DNA of 64,000 nt, from positions 248,001 through 312,000 of the forward strand of contig NZ_VWXI01000001.1 in assembly GCF_011752525.1 (NCBI RefSeq), written 5' to 3'. This stretch comes from Pantoea sp. Cy-639 (GTDB taxonomy: Bacteria; Pseudomonadota; Gammaproteobacteria; Pseudomonadales; Pseudomonadaceae). Shown one piece after another: positions 14,613-23,022 of this stretch; position 1 is the stretch's first letter; each line of letters begins with the position of its first letter. The translations under genes and the position numbers were made by a program. The notes under the pieces were generated by a model that saw only the letters and a list, made by a program, of their open reading frames with translations, was not told the origin of the DNA and searched no databases.

Positions 14613-15119
14613 TTATCCTGCCGGTTTGACCAAGGCATTATAGGACGCCTCGCACGCAAGCCCAGCTATTCTGGCACGGTCATACGCTGACGCCAGCTCT
14701 CCCGCTCGAGCATCAGCCCGTGCGAGCAAGTCGGAGAGCACCATGGCGGCGCGGGTGGCTGCCTGGCCTCGGGCGATAGCGGCGGTATCCGTGCCGGGGC
14801 AACCGACGGCGGCAGCGAGCTTGCCGGCTTCGTCGCGCAGCCGCTGGCCAACAGCATCAGCCCCAGCAGCAGCGCCTTCAGCGATCGTTCGTTGTTCATT
14901 AGCATGCGCCCTCACCTCTTCATGTGCCGCGGCGCGGCGTTGTTCTTCCTGGCGCGCTCCGCGCTCGCCCAACACCTCAGCCAAGCGATCGCGACTGTCA
15001 CGGGTCGCTGACGCGGCTTCAGCCTCGGCGCGTTCAACTGATCGACCATGCTGGTAGACGAGCCAGTACGACCCGACCACGGCAAACAGCGCGATCACTC
15101 GAACGCCCCAGCCACTCAC
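14613..15119 (-). CDS. Rz-like inner-membrane spanin (DUF2514 type)
   Basis: 168 aa. Residues ~6-22 form an N-terminal membrane anchor (VRVIALFAVVGSYWLVYQHG) followed by a long charged coiled-coil (EAEAASATRDSRDRLAEVLG and on), the layout of i-spanins that span the periplasm. The GTG start overlaps the endolysin stop (GTGA). A lipoprotein Rz1 is encoded inside it in another frame, which strongly supports the assignment. Confidence 0.85.
   Translation of the reverse strand: MSGWGVRVIALFAVVGSYWLVYQHGRSVERAEAEAASATRDSRDRLAEVLGERGARQEEQRRAAAHEEVRAHANEQRTIAEGAAAGADAVGQRLRDEAGKLAAAVGCPGTDTAAIARGQAATRAAMVLSDLLARADARAGELASAYDRARIAGLACEASYNALVKPAG
14666..14899 (-). CDS. Rz1-like outer-membrane spanin lipoprotein, embedded in Rz
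   Basis: A frame wholly inside Rz encodes MNNERSLKALLLGLMLLASG followed by Cys, a signal peptide with lipobox LASGC, and then a proline-rich mature part (SSLPPSVAPARIPPL). This is the classical embedded Rz1 architecture. The mature lipoprotein would sit in the outer membrane and join the coiled-coil of Rz to fuse membranes at lysis. Confidence 0.82.
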   Translation of the reverse strand: MNNERSLKALLLGLMLLASGCATKPASSLPPSVAPARIPPLSPEARQPPAPPWCSPTCSHGLMLERESWRQRMTVPE

Positions 15120-15547
15120 GCAGCCCCCAGGAACAGATCACGCTCAGCAGCGCGCCGCCGCACAAGCCCTGGCAGCACCTTTCCGCCAGCCTTGTTCCAG
15201 CGCGGGAATTGCTCAGCGGCCGCGGCATAGTTGCCAGCATTGAGCAGTCGGCGCAGCGTCGACGACTCCAGATTCGCCGCGCCCAGGTTGTAGGTGAAGC
15301 TGATCAGGGCGTCCCACTGGTTCTGGTTCAGCGGAGCCGTGACCAGGCGTTGCACCTCCGGCTCGAAGCGCTGCACATCGTTCAGCAGCATGCGCTCGGC
15401 TTGCTCCTTGCTGATCGACATGCCAGCCTTCACGCCGCGAGTGGTGCCGTAGCCGATGGTCCAGACGCCGACGGCATCCTGATAGGCCTGCAAGCGCAGG
15501 CCCTCGAACGACTTGATGAGGCTCAAGCCGCGTTGCGATGTACGCAT
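15116..15547 (-). CDS. endolysin, T4-type lysozyme (glycoside hydrolase 24)
   Basis: 143 aa. The catalytic triad region is IKSFEGLRLQAYQDAVGVWT with Glu15, Asp24 and Thr29 in E-8-D-4-T spacing, then IGYGTTRGVKAG. NQWDALISFTYNLGAANL is the conserved C-terminal lobe. It lacks an N-terminal signal-anchor, so it should need a holin, and holin-like genes are found far away at 37.3-37.9 kb. It overlaps the Rz start. Confidence 0.93.
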   Translation of the reverse strand: MRTSQRGLSLIKSFEGLRLQAYQDAVGVWTIGYGTTRGVKAGMSISKEQAERMLLNDVQRFEPEVQRLVTAPLNQNQWDALISFTYNLGAANLESSTLRRLLNAGNYAAAAEQFPRWNKAGGKVLPGLVRRRAAERDLFLGAA

Positions 15548-15562
15548 GGGTTTTCTCCAGGC

Positions 15563-15586
15563 AAAAAAATACCGCCAGGCGGCGGT
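15563..15586 (-). terminator. intrinsic terminator between fibre gene and endolysin
   Basis: On the minus strand ACCGCC-GCCT-GGCGGT is followed by ATTTTTTT. It lies inside the late operon, so readthrough or antitermination would be needed for lysis genes. Confidence 0.7.
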
Positions 15587-15604
15587 GGTGATCAGTCGGC
15601 TAGG

Positions 15605-16825
15605 TCAGGCCGGCGGCGCATCGGGGTCAGGCAGCGGCGCCGCCGGCGGCATGTGAAGTCGAACGTCGATCCAGCTGTCCAGCGGCACGTCCATAGGCGC
15701 CCCTTTTCCGGGATGCAACTCGCCCTCGTCATCGAGCGTCCAGCGCTGTTTGAACAGCCGGACGGTCACGACGCCCTGGGCGTCCTGCTCGCTCTCTGTG
15801 ACGCCCAGGGCGCGGCCGCCATCCGGGGAACACGGGGCCTGGATGCGCCAACCCTCCACAGCAAGGCCAAGTGCGCCGGTGACGCGGTACACGCCAACGT
15901 CGACACGCTCGACAGCGACGCCCGGTGCCTCGTCGTTTGCCGCCCCCCAGTCCCCGGCCTGTTCGAAACTCTGCTCGAGCAGGTCTCGGCGCTCGCTTCG
16001 GGCGACATCCGCGATGCGCACGATCGGCGATGCAGCAGACAACGCACCGCCCGAACCGCGCGTGGTGTTGCCGGTGTGATAGATCTCGCGGGTCGTTGCG
16101 CTGGTGTAGTCGCCACAGCGGAAGTAGATTTTGCCCGTGACGGAAAGCATGATCTGGCCGCCGTAGCCGCCGCCTGGCCATCCGGCATTGATGATCATCC
16201 CGAACGAGCCCGCTTCCGGGGCGCCGGCTGTAGCTTGCGCAGTCCACAGCTGGAAGGAGTTGCCCCAGGTGTTGATCGTCGACGCAGTCGGCGAGTTGCG
16301 GTCGCCGACAAGCATCGAGTTGCCCGGCGCCGAGCCTGATGCAGTGAGTGCGGCAGTGCCCAGGCCAAGCGCAGTCCGAGCATCCGGAGCAGTCTTCGCG
16401 CCCGTGCCGCCCTGGGCGATGCTCAGCGCGGTCGTGAGACCGGTCATCGACGTGATGTCGCTGTTCGCGCCACGGGTCGCCGCGTTGATGTTCGCTCGCA
16501 ATGTCGCTGCGTCGGTCGCGCCGCCGAACACCGCCAGCGTGCCGCCGAACTGCTCTACGATCTGCCGCAGCCGGTCGGCCGACTCTTTCACGTAACCCTG
16601 CATCGGCGCCAAGGCATACACACCACCAGCGGCCGACGCCCCTTGATACGCGGGCAGAATGCTAAGCACGGTATCGCTGGCGATGTTCGTGATCTCGTAC
16701 CAGCGACCGTCTGGCCCTTGGAAAGCATCGCCGACACGGCTGTTCGCCGAGAAGTTGGTTGTTGCGCCGGTCACTGTCGTTTGACCAGAGGTCACAGTTA
16801 CCGTGCCTTGTCTGTACCATGGCAT
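15605..16825 (-). CDS. phage tail fibre protein
   Basis: 406 aa from the ATG at 16825, preceded by AAGGA. The N-terminus (MPWYRQGTVTVTSGQTTVTG, RVGDAFQGPDGRWYEI) is the domain found in many Pseudomonas phage fibres and R/F-pyocin tail fibres. The centre has ITSMTGLTTALSIAQGGTGA, a repeat unit of tail fibres, followed by a beta-rich knob-like region, and the C-terminus resembles a chaperone/attachment tail. It probably recognises the host surface. It follows the J-type gene and a virion protein, as expected. Confidence 0.85.
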   Translation of the reverse strand: MPWYRQGTVTVTSGQTTVTGATTNFSANSRVGDAFQGPDGRWYEITNIASDTVLSILPAYQGASAAGGVYALAPMQGYVKESADRLRQIVEQFGGTLAVFGGATDAATLRANINAATRGANSDITSMTGLTTALSIAQGGTGAKTAPDARTALGLGTAALTASGSAPGNSMLVGDRNSPTASTINTWGNSFQLWTAQATAGAPEAGSFGMIINAGWPGGGYGGQIMLSVTGKIYFRCGDYTSATTREIYHTGNTTRGSGGALSAASPIVRIADVARSERRDLLEQSFEQAGDWGAANDEAPGVAVERVDVGVYRVTGALGLAVEGWRIQAPCSPDGGRALGVTESEQDAQGVVTVRLFKQRWTLDDEGELHPGKGAPMDVPLDSWIDVRLHMPPAAPLPDPDAPPA

Positions 16826-16836
16826 GAGCAGTTCCT

Positions 16837-17895
16837 TCAAAGTGGTTTCATAGGGCGCGAAGCGAACAAAGTTCGACCATTCGCGGTCAGTGGATTAATT
16901 CCAGAGCCGTTGTCGCAGTACATCTGCAGAATTGAGCGATTACCGGGCAGAAATCCGCCAAAATTTGCACGAATCGGCTGCGTTGTTTGACCTACGTTCG
17001 TGCACGAGAACAGAGCATTCGCCAGAACGTAATCGTCATAACTTCCCGTCCAGGGCATCTGCTGGCTTGGCGCGTAGTAGCCGCCCGCTCCGGTGATCGG
17101 GGCCCCTATGTTAACGAACTGATTAGATGCCGGCTGGCTGTTGAGCAATGACAAGTTTGCAGTTGTGACGAATGTGCGGTTACTTGCTGCGTCTCGGACA
17201 GAAATGCCGTAATTCCCTACTCCAGTATTGGGCGCCATATAACTCGCACAGAACCACTTGATCAGCATCGGATAGAGCGCTGGAGTGCCATGAGCGCCCT
17301 GGTTGTTCCAAGCCTTCAGCCTGAATCCAGTCCAGTTACCTGGGCCTCCCGTTACGTAGAAATTACCGACCATCATGTAGTCCGCAGCGTTCAGGAAGAT
17401 CAGGGGGCGCTCGGTCGTGGTTACAGGCGCCGGGAATATCACATCCCCCCATTGAATCTGGTTACCACTCCCTGGCCCCTGGAATCCGATGTTGAAGTTT
17501 CCGCTGTGACGAACCGTCAAGACTTTGTTGGTCGAATCTATTTGCGTGCGCACGTTATTATTGAAGGCCCGGACCCCGTAGCTTCCCGGCGCCGCGAACG
17601 GTTCTCCTCCTTGCGACAAAATCATCACCTGCCAGGTTCTGGTGTATGGCTGTCGAAGCTGCAACTGCCCAGTCGAGTACCATGCCTGCGGTGATGATGT
17701 GTTCTGACCGCCATCATAGAGAGCATCAACAACAACGAACGACTGCGCTTGTATCTCCGGAATCGAGATGTACTGATCGAAGGCATCGTTTCCAACAACC
17801 TGCATCATCTTCAGCGAGCGTATTGGCGTAATTGTTGTGTCAAGCGTTACCGCGCCGGTCGCATCCCGCGTTCGAAGTCCATATTGCGCCGCCAT
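16837..17895 (-). CDS. virion structural protein following tail tip J
   Basis: 352 aa, beta-rich, with no signal peptide. The N-terminus (QYGLRTRDATGAVTLDTTIT) is seen in proteins encoded next to J in Pseudomonas siphophages. The start abuts J: its first base is the last base of J's stop. Function in tail-tip or fibre attachment is inferred from position only. Confidence 0.7.
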   Translation of the reverse strand: MAAQYGLRTRDATGAVTLDTTITPIRSLKMMQVVGNDAFDQYISIPEIQAQSFVVVDALYDGGQNTSSPQAWYSTGQLQLRQPYTRTWQVMILSQGGEPFAAPGSYGVRAFNNNVRTQIDSTNKVLTVRHSGNFNIGFQGPGSGNQIQWGDVIFPAPVTTTERPLIFLNAADYMMVGNFYVTGGPGNWTGFRLKAWNNQGAHGTPALYPMLIKWFCASYMAPNTGVGNYGISVRDAASNRTFVTTANLSLLNSQPASNQFVNIGAPITGAGGYYAPSQQMPWTGSYDDYVLANALFSCTNVGQTTQPIRANFGGFLPGNRSILQMYCDNGSGINPLTANGRTLFASRPMKPL

Positions 17896-20800
17896 TAAGT
17901 AAGCCTCCCCACAGCGGTACGCTCGACGCCATTCACGTCGTAGACGTAGAGGCCGCCGTTGTTGAGCAGCGTCGAGCCGTTTGCATCCTGGCCTCGAATC
18001 GTCACCGCCCCTGTCACCATGTTGATTTCAACCAGCGGCCGGCCTTGCGAGTCTACTGCCTGCGAACGCAGCGTCATGCCGAGAACGATCTGCTGAATGA
18101 ATGCGGTGTTGATGAGCGCGGTGTTCATGAAGACCTGCCCGCCCTGCACAACAAACGGAGACGCGAGAGTCCCGTTGATGTTGTTGACCACCGCGAACCG
18201 GTCTGCTGATACAAGGAACTGGCTCTGCAGGCCGGCGGGGCCGTTCTCGATGCCGAGGCCGATGCCCGCTGCGACGTACTGCCCCTGCGAGTTCAGCTGC
18301 ATCTTGACCGCCCACATCGTGCTGGCTTTTCCCTCGAAGTTCGCCTGGGCCTGGCTGACCGTCTGCACAGCTGCGTTCGTCTGCCCCAGCGATACCTCGA
18401 GTGTCTCCGATCGCCGCGCCTGGACCTCATCAGCCGTTGCGCGCACGCGGGATTCGTCGGCGATCTTCGCCGAGTTCTGCCAGGCTTTCATCGCGCCGGC
18501 CAGATCACCCTCGCCGTTGTCATCCCGGTCACCTTGCGGAAGGACGAATGTCGCTTCCATCAGGCCGATACGCTCGGCCAGCGCCTCGTCACCGTTGGCC
18601 CTGGCCACCTCCTCTTGCGCCAGACCGGCCTCGTTGTCGCCTACCCGCCCTTCAAGGCTCGAGAACCTCGTTGCGGTAGCTTCCTCGTTTGTTGCAACAA
18701 CGCGCTCAAGTTCGCCGAGCTTTGCCGTGTTTCCGCCAACCTCGGCATTCAGCCTGGTGACACGCTCGGCCATCGCGTAGTTCTCGCTCGCACGAGTACG
18801 CATTTCCTGGGCAATCGTCGCGTGGGCATCCCACCCGCCCAGAGCATCGGCCAGATCACCTTCGCCGTTGTCGTCGCGGTAGGCAGCCTGCACCGCCTGA
18901 ATAATCGACGACTGCGCCGTGACCCGGCCGTCGATATCCACGATGTCGCTCGTATTCTTTGCTACAACGCTGGCGAGCGCGTTTGACGTTTCGGCGACGC
19001 TGCCAATATCGACCCAGTAGGTCGGGTTCGGCGGCGCGTTGCTGCCATCCGGAGCGGCGGGAACGTCAATGATTGCCATGTAGAGACGCTGCCCCTGCCG
19101 GACGCTGTCGTTCTTGAGGTAAGCGCCCTCCGGGTCGTACAGCAGTGGGTCAGTCAGCTCGCTGATCTGGTCCTCCAGATCCTGCTTCGCCTTCTCGATT
19201 CTATCGTTGACTGATCCGGGCTCGTTGCCGGAGATCTTGTCGATCTCCTTTTGCAGCTCTTGGCCAAGTTCAGTCTCAGTGATCTTGCCAGCTAGAGCGG
19301 CCAGCATCGTGCTCACATCGGTCGATGTTGAGGCTGCAATCTTCAAATAACCGCTCACGCCGTAGGCATTCTTGGAGCGGATGAAGTAGTAGTAGTTGGT
19401 GAAGAAGGCCAGGCCGGTGTGCGTCAGGCTAAGCCCCTGCCCAAGATATTCGGCCTGCGATACCGGCGCCTGCGGGTCCATCGTGTAGAAGTACTCGTAG
19501 GTGCCTCCATTCAGGCCGTGCTGCACGTTGCTGGGCGCCAGGTTGATGCTCTCGATCGTCGATGTCACCACGCAGGCTTCCGGTACCGGCGGGCCGTCGA
19601 TGTTCACCGTGATGCTCGCCTCGCCCGAGCGCGCCTGCGGCCCGAGAGCGGCTACGCTCATCGTGTAGTTGCCCGACGGAAGGCCGGCCAGGGGCAACTG
19701 CAGCGTGGTCTCTGGCACCTGCTGGGCCTGCACGGCCACACCGGCCTGGCGCACGGTCACTGCGTAGCCCGTCACGATGCCGGTCGGTGCGTCCCAGCTC
19801 AGTACGCCTTGGGTTACCTCGGCGGTATCATCCACGGTCCAGGTCAACCCGGTAGGACTGCCCAGGCCGCCAGACGGCAGATTGATGAAGCCGATCGGGT
19901 TGTAGGGCTGTCCGACGGCGTCATCGAAGATTGCTGCTTCGTACTGCGACACCGTGACCGTACAGCCGTCATCGGCGGCCAGGTTCCAATCGGTGACGAT
20001 GAACTCGCCTACGATGTTCAGCGATGGCAGGTTCACACGCACCACCCGCCCAGGGCGGCAGTTATAACCTGAGAAGTTCATCGGAATCTGTAGAGATCCA
20101 GCAGCCCGAGCGCGGCGTAGCTTGATGTTGGCCAGGCGCTGCCCTTGGTAGGCGTCGAACACATACCCGAGCGACATCGATTCGGCAGACTCGCCACCGT
20201 CCTGATCAACCCATTCTTGCACCCGGACCTCGGGAAAGTCCGTCTCCGCCCAGGACTGCGACGGATCGATGAATGTGCCTGTGACAACGTTGATCGCTGC
20301 ATCATTGCCGACTTCGGTCGCCCCAGAGACGGTGCCGATCACCATGTCCTCGGTAATCTCGAAGTCCCACGGTCCGTAGTAGGCGCCCGCTTGCAGCATC
20401 CATTTCCCGCCGACGCGAATCAGTTGCCCCGCGCACGACTCCTCCAACTTCTGGATGACGTTGGTGCGCTGCTCGTCGGCGCCAATGACGCAGCCAGATC
20501 GGTACCTAGGCCCGGTAGTACCGTCAGGATTCCCCACCGACTCATCACAGACGTTGGCAGCACTGGCGAAGGTTTCGAACACGATCTCGTCATCTGGCAC
20601 CTTGCAGCGCGTGCGCAGGAACCACAGCAGGTGAAGCGCAGTGTTCTCGCTGTAGCCGGTCATTCCGGTACGCGGGTCAAACAGATCGTTCCTCCCACGA
20701 ACAACAAACCGCACGTTCGGGATGCCAGATGGGAATTTCTCAGGGTTGTGCTTCAGTGACACGCGCACATAGGACAGGCCCCGACCAATCTGTGTGTCTT

Positions 20801-21251
20801 TCCAGTCAGGGCAGTTTGCGCGCAAGAAGGCGTTTACCTGCGTCGGGTTCACCACCAGCTCGTATGAAGCGAACTCACCGAACGTATTGATCAGTTCCTC
20901 GCCAAGGTAGATCGCCTCCAGCTCATCAACGGCGCCCTCACTAAGCACGTAAACAAGGTGAACCCACTCGCCATCGGTCTGAGCACCAGCCTGCTCCTGC
21001 GCCCACACCAGAACGCCTCCGGTGCTAACTCTGCCGAGGATGAAGCGCGCCGGCGCTTTGGACGAACGCACGGTCTGCGCGGACGGCTCGCTGCTATAAC
21101 TACCGCGGCCAGACTTCAGCGCAGCATCCTGCTGGCTGCCGACAAAAAGCCCCACGGCGCCGCCAATAAGCGCGAATCCTACACCGCCAGTAACAAAACC
21201 CAGAGCGGCGCCGGCGGCGACTAGCGCAACCTTCCTGACTGCCTTACTCAT
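17895..21251 (-). CDS. tail tip / host specificity protein J
   Basis: 1118 aa. A glycine-rich hydrophobic N-terminus (VALVAAGAALGFVTGGVGFA) is followed by the gpJ hub core (SKAPARFILGRVSTGGVLVW, NALHLLWFLRTRCKVP in similar form) and fibronectin type III-like repeats around residues 470-640 (GVLSWDAPTGIVTGYAVTVR). Residues ~700-950 are coiled-coil with a repeated RDDNGEGDLA motif, and the C-terminus is an attachment domain. It is the central receptor-binding hub of lambda-like tails. Length is normal for the family. Confidence 0.92.
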   Translation of the reverse strand: MSKAVRKVALVAAGAALGFVTGGVGFALIGGAVGLFVGSQQDAALKSGRGSYSSEPSAQTVRSSKAPARFILGRVSTGGVLVWAQEQAGAQTDGEWVHLVYVLSEGAVDELEAIYLGEELINTFGEFASYELVVNPTQVNAFLRANCPDWKDTQIGRGLSYVRVSLKHNPEKFPSGIPNVRFVVRGRNDLFDPRTGMTGYSENTALHLLWFLRTRCKVPDDEIVFETFASAANVCDESVGNPDGTTGPRYRSGCVIGADEQRTNVIQKLEESCAGQLIRVGGKWMLQAGAYYGPWDFEITEDMVIGTVSGATEVGNDAAINVVTGTFIDPSQSWAETDFPEVRVQEWVDQDGGESAESMSLGYVFDAYQGQRLANIKLRRARAAGSLQIPMNFSGYNCRPGRVVRVNLPSLNIVGEFIVTDWNLAADDGCTVTVSQYEAAIFDDAVGQPYNPIGFINLPSGGLGSPTGLTWTVDDTAEVTQGVLSWDAPTGIVTGYAVTVRQAGVAVQAQQVPETTLQLPLAGLPSGNYTMSVAALGPQARSGEASITVNIDGPPVPEACVVTSTIESINLAPSNVQHGLNGGTYEYFYTMDPQAPVSQAEYLGQGLSLTHTGLAFFTNYYYFIRSKNAYGVSGYLKIAASTSTDVSTMLAALAGKITETELGQELQKEIDKISGNEPGSVNDRIEKAKQDLEDQISELTDPLLYDPEGAYLKNDSVRQGQRLYMAIIDVPAAPDGSNAPPNPTYWVDIGSVAETSNALASVVAKNTSDIVDIDGRVTAQSSIIQAVQAAYRDDNGEGDLADALGGWDAHATIAQEMRTRASENYAMAERVTRLNAEVGGNTAKLGELERVVATNEEATATRFSSLEGRVGDNEAGLAQEEVARANGDEALAERIGLMEATFVLPQGDRDDNGEGDLAGAMKAWQNSAKIADESRVRATADEVQARRSETLEVSLGQTNAAVQTVSQAQANFEGKASTMWAVKMQLNSQGQYVAAGIGLGIENGPAGLQSQFLVSADRFAVVNNINGTLASPFVVQGGQVFMNTALINTAFIQQIVLGMTLRSQAVDSQGRPLVEINMVTGAVTIRGQDANGSTLLNNGGLYVYDVNGVERTAVGRLT

Positions 21252-21646
21252 TCAACCCTCCACACCACCAGCGGGTCACAGGCGATGCGCCCTACCCCAT
21301 CCTCTGCCACCGACCAGAACTCACCCGCCCAGAACACTGCCACGCCTCGGCCATTCGGCCCGTCGTACATGGCCACGTCCCCGCGCTGGATGAATGCCGG
21401 GTTAACCCGCTGGAAGCAGGTATCCCAGGCGGCCTCAAGCGATCCGTGTACCTTTTTCAGTAGGCGCTTGGCGCCCGTTTCGGTCGTGTACCGGCCCCGG
21501 TACAACTCGGCCGGGTCGGTTTTACAGACCGCCACCGCGCAGTCAGCCGCGAACAGGCAGCAGTCAAATTCGCCCCATGAAAAAGGCCGCTCAGTGGCGG
21601 CCTTGATCGTGTTCGCGAGTTGTGTGGTCCAGTCTCGATTTCGCAT
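21248..21646 (-). CDS. tail assembly protein of the NlpC/P60-like DUF6950 type
   Basis: 132 aa. RPFSWGEFDCCLFAADCAVA holds the catalytic-type cysteine, and RGDVAMYDGPNGRGVAVFWA holds the later conserved region. It occupies the position of lambda K, a tail peptidase with an NlpC/P60 domain. Its ATG overlaps the J start by four bases on the downstream side. A role in tail-tip assembly or peptidoglycan penetration is inferred. Confidence 0.78.
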   Translation of the reverse strand: MRNRDWTTQLANTIKAATERPFSWGEFDCCLFAADCAVAVCKTDPAELYRGRYTTETGAKRLLKKVHGSLEAAWDTCFQRVNPAFIQRGDVAMYDGPNGRGVAVFWAGEFWSVAEDGVGRIACDPLVVWRVE

Positions 21647-21649
21647 GGG

Positions 21650-22249
21650 CTACTCGTAGCTGAAGGATGGAGCGTCCTTGCTGGCACCCCAGTAGATGGG
21701 CCAGTCGGCCATTTGGGCGACGGCGTAGAAGAAGCGGTCGTTCTGGTATCGAGCTCGGTGGTTCTCATCCGTCCAACGCTCGGTTCCAATACGGCTCCAC
21801 TCGGCCATGCGATCGATGATCGGAACCTTGATGTGGTTGCCGTCGCTACCGTTACCGCTGTAGGCGAACTGGGCAGCATCCATGCGTCCGCTGAACAGGA
21901 TGTCGGCGGCATACTCGCCGGACTGGCTGAACACCACGAACATCAACTTGGCGTTACGCCCCCGGCAGCCCTTGAGGCTGGTTTCGGTGATGATCGTGGT
22001 ATCCAGGCCGCTGAGTGTCAGTTCAACGCTCATGGGTGAGCCGGAGCTGCTGCTTTCCTGAGCCTGACCAACCTCGCCGAAGTTGCCGACACCCAGGTAG
22101 GTGATCCCATCGATCACCAGATCCCCGGTGCCGGTGTGCGCGAATACCATCCGATCAGGAAAGTCCAGCTGGCAGGCCCACACCGCGGTGAAATTGCCCT
22201 GGGCGATGATGTCCACCACCCGCTGGCTGAAGGGAAATGCGCCTGCCAT
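21650..22249 (-). CDS. minor tail protein (lambda L position)
   Basis: 199 aa, beta-rich: VWACQLDFPDRMVFAHTGTG then ITYLGVGNFGEVGQAQ, typical of the DUF2163-like/tail hub proteins of Pseudomonas siphophages. It overlaps the preceding tail gene by one base (TGATG-type arrangement at 22249) and lies directly before the NlpC-like gene. Exact family is from memory. Confidence 0.72.
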   Translation of the reverse strand: MAGAFPFSQRVVDIIAQGNFTAVWACQLDFPDRMVFAHTGTGDLVIDGITYLGVGNFGEVGQAQESSSSGSPMSVELTLSGLDTTIITETSLKGCRGRNAKLMFVVFSQSGEYAADILFSGRMDAAQFAYSGNGSDGNHIKVPIIDRMAEWSRIGTERWTDENHRARYQNDRFFYAVAQMADWPIYWGASKDAPSFSYE

Positions 22250-22833
22250 CAGAAGGCCTCCCGAAGTTCAAGTGTGAGATTGGAAATCACCGGCCGCCGG
22301 GCCAGAGAATGGCTATCGCTGGTCAGGCGCATTTCGGCGAACGGCGCCCTGTACTCGACCGGCGTGCCGGCGGTGATCGTCTTGCGCACAGGCTTGTTCA
22401 CTGTCACCTGCACCTGCCCATTGGCGCCCGACACTGCATCGTCAACGACCTCGAACATGACCCCGCCGATGGTGATGTAGTCGCCCATCGAGAAGACCTT
22501 GGCGTTGGCGGTCACGCCTCCAATGCGCATCACCGACGACTGCGCATTGGCTGTGACCACCACCGGTGCGCCGATGAAGTCAGCGCGTGTGCGGGTAAAG
22601 GCTGGCAGGTTGAATGTGCCGAACATCCCCTGCAGGCGACCGATAAACGCCGTCAGCAGTCGCTCCTGCTCCCGCGAGAGCGCCGAAAAGGTCAGTTGGC
22701 ACTGCCAGTACGCTCCCGGGTAACCGACGATCTGCTGTGCGTTGGACAGCGTTGAGGTGAACGCACGGTTGTTGTAGACGACCCCCCAGGTCATTTCATT
22801 CGGGCACAGGCCATCCGGCCATGCGATTGCCAT
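22249..22833 (-). CDS. minor tail protein (lambda M position)
   Basis: 194 aa. WQCQLTFSALSREQERLLTA and GRLQGMFGTFNLPAFT are features of tail proteins encoded directly after the tape measure in Pseudomonas siphophages. No enzymatic motif. It is followed with overlap by the next tail gene. It probably forms part of the tail tip complex. Confidence 0.7.
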   Translation of the reverse strand: MAIAWPDGLCPNEMTWGVVYNNRAFTSTLSNAQQIVGYPGAYWQCQLTFSALSREQERLLTAFIGRLQGMFGTFNLPAFTRTRADFIGAPVVVTANAQSSVMRIGGVTANAKVFSMGDYITIGGVMFEVVDDAVSGANGQVQVTVNKPVRKTITAGTPVEYRAPFAEMRLTSDSHSLARRPVISNLTLELREAF

Positions 22834-22871
22834 GTAGGTTCTCCTGGTGATTGATCATCCTTGCGCAGTGC

Positions 22872-23000
22872 CTACCGCGCCGGCCCATTTGCCCTGAATT
22901 CCTCGAGCACCCTCCGGTAGCCCTCCATGGCTCCCTGAGCCGCTGCCTTGCGTATCCGAGCGAGAAGATCTTCGCTGGCCCCCTTCTGCTTTTCGGTCAT
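22872..23000 (-). CDS. 42-residue protein resembling the tape-measure C-terminus
   Basis: An ATG at 23000 preceded by AGGGGGA encodes 42 residues. LLARIRKAAAQGAMEGYRRV and LEEFRANGPAR parallel the last residues of the tape measure protein (LARIREAATQGANAGYQM and LKDFKTNGPAR). The gene starts 22 bases after the tape-measure stop, so a C-terminal duplication is the simplest origin. In lambda the tape-measure C-terminus contacts the tail tip, so this could be an accessory or competitor piece. Function unproven. Confidence 0.75.
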   Translation of the reverse strand: MTEKQKGASEDLLARIRKAAAQGAMEGYRRVLEEFRANGPAR

Positions 23001-23022
23001 TGAATCCCCCTAATACGCATGG

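Noticed and set aside
14924..16339. 471-codon plus-strand frame across the lysis and fibre genes
   Set aside because: Antisense shadow of lysozyme and tail fibre genes, low-complexity translation and no ribosome binding site.
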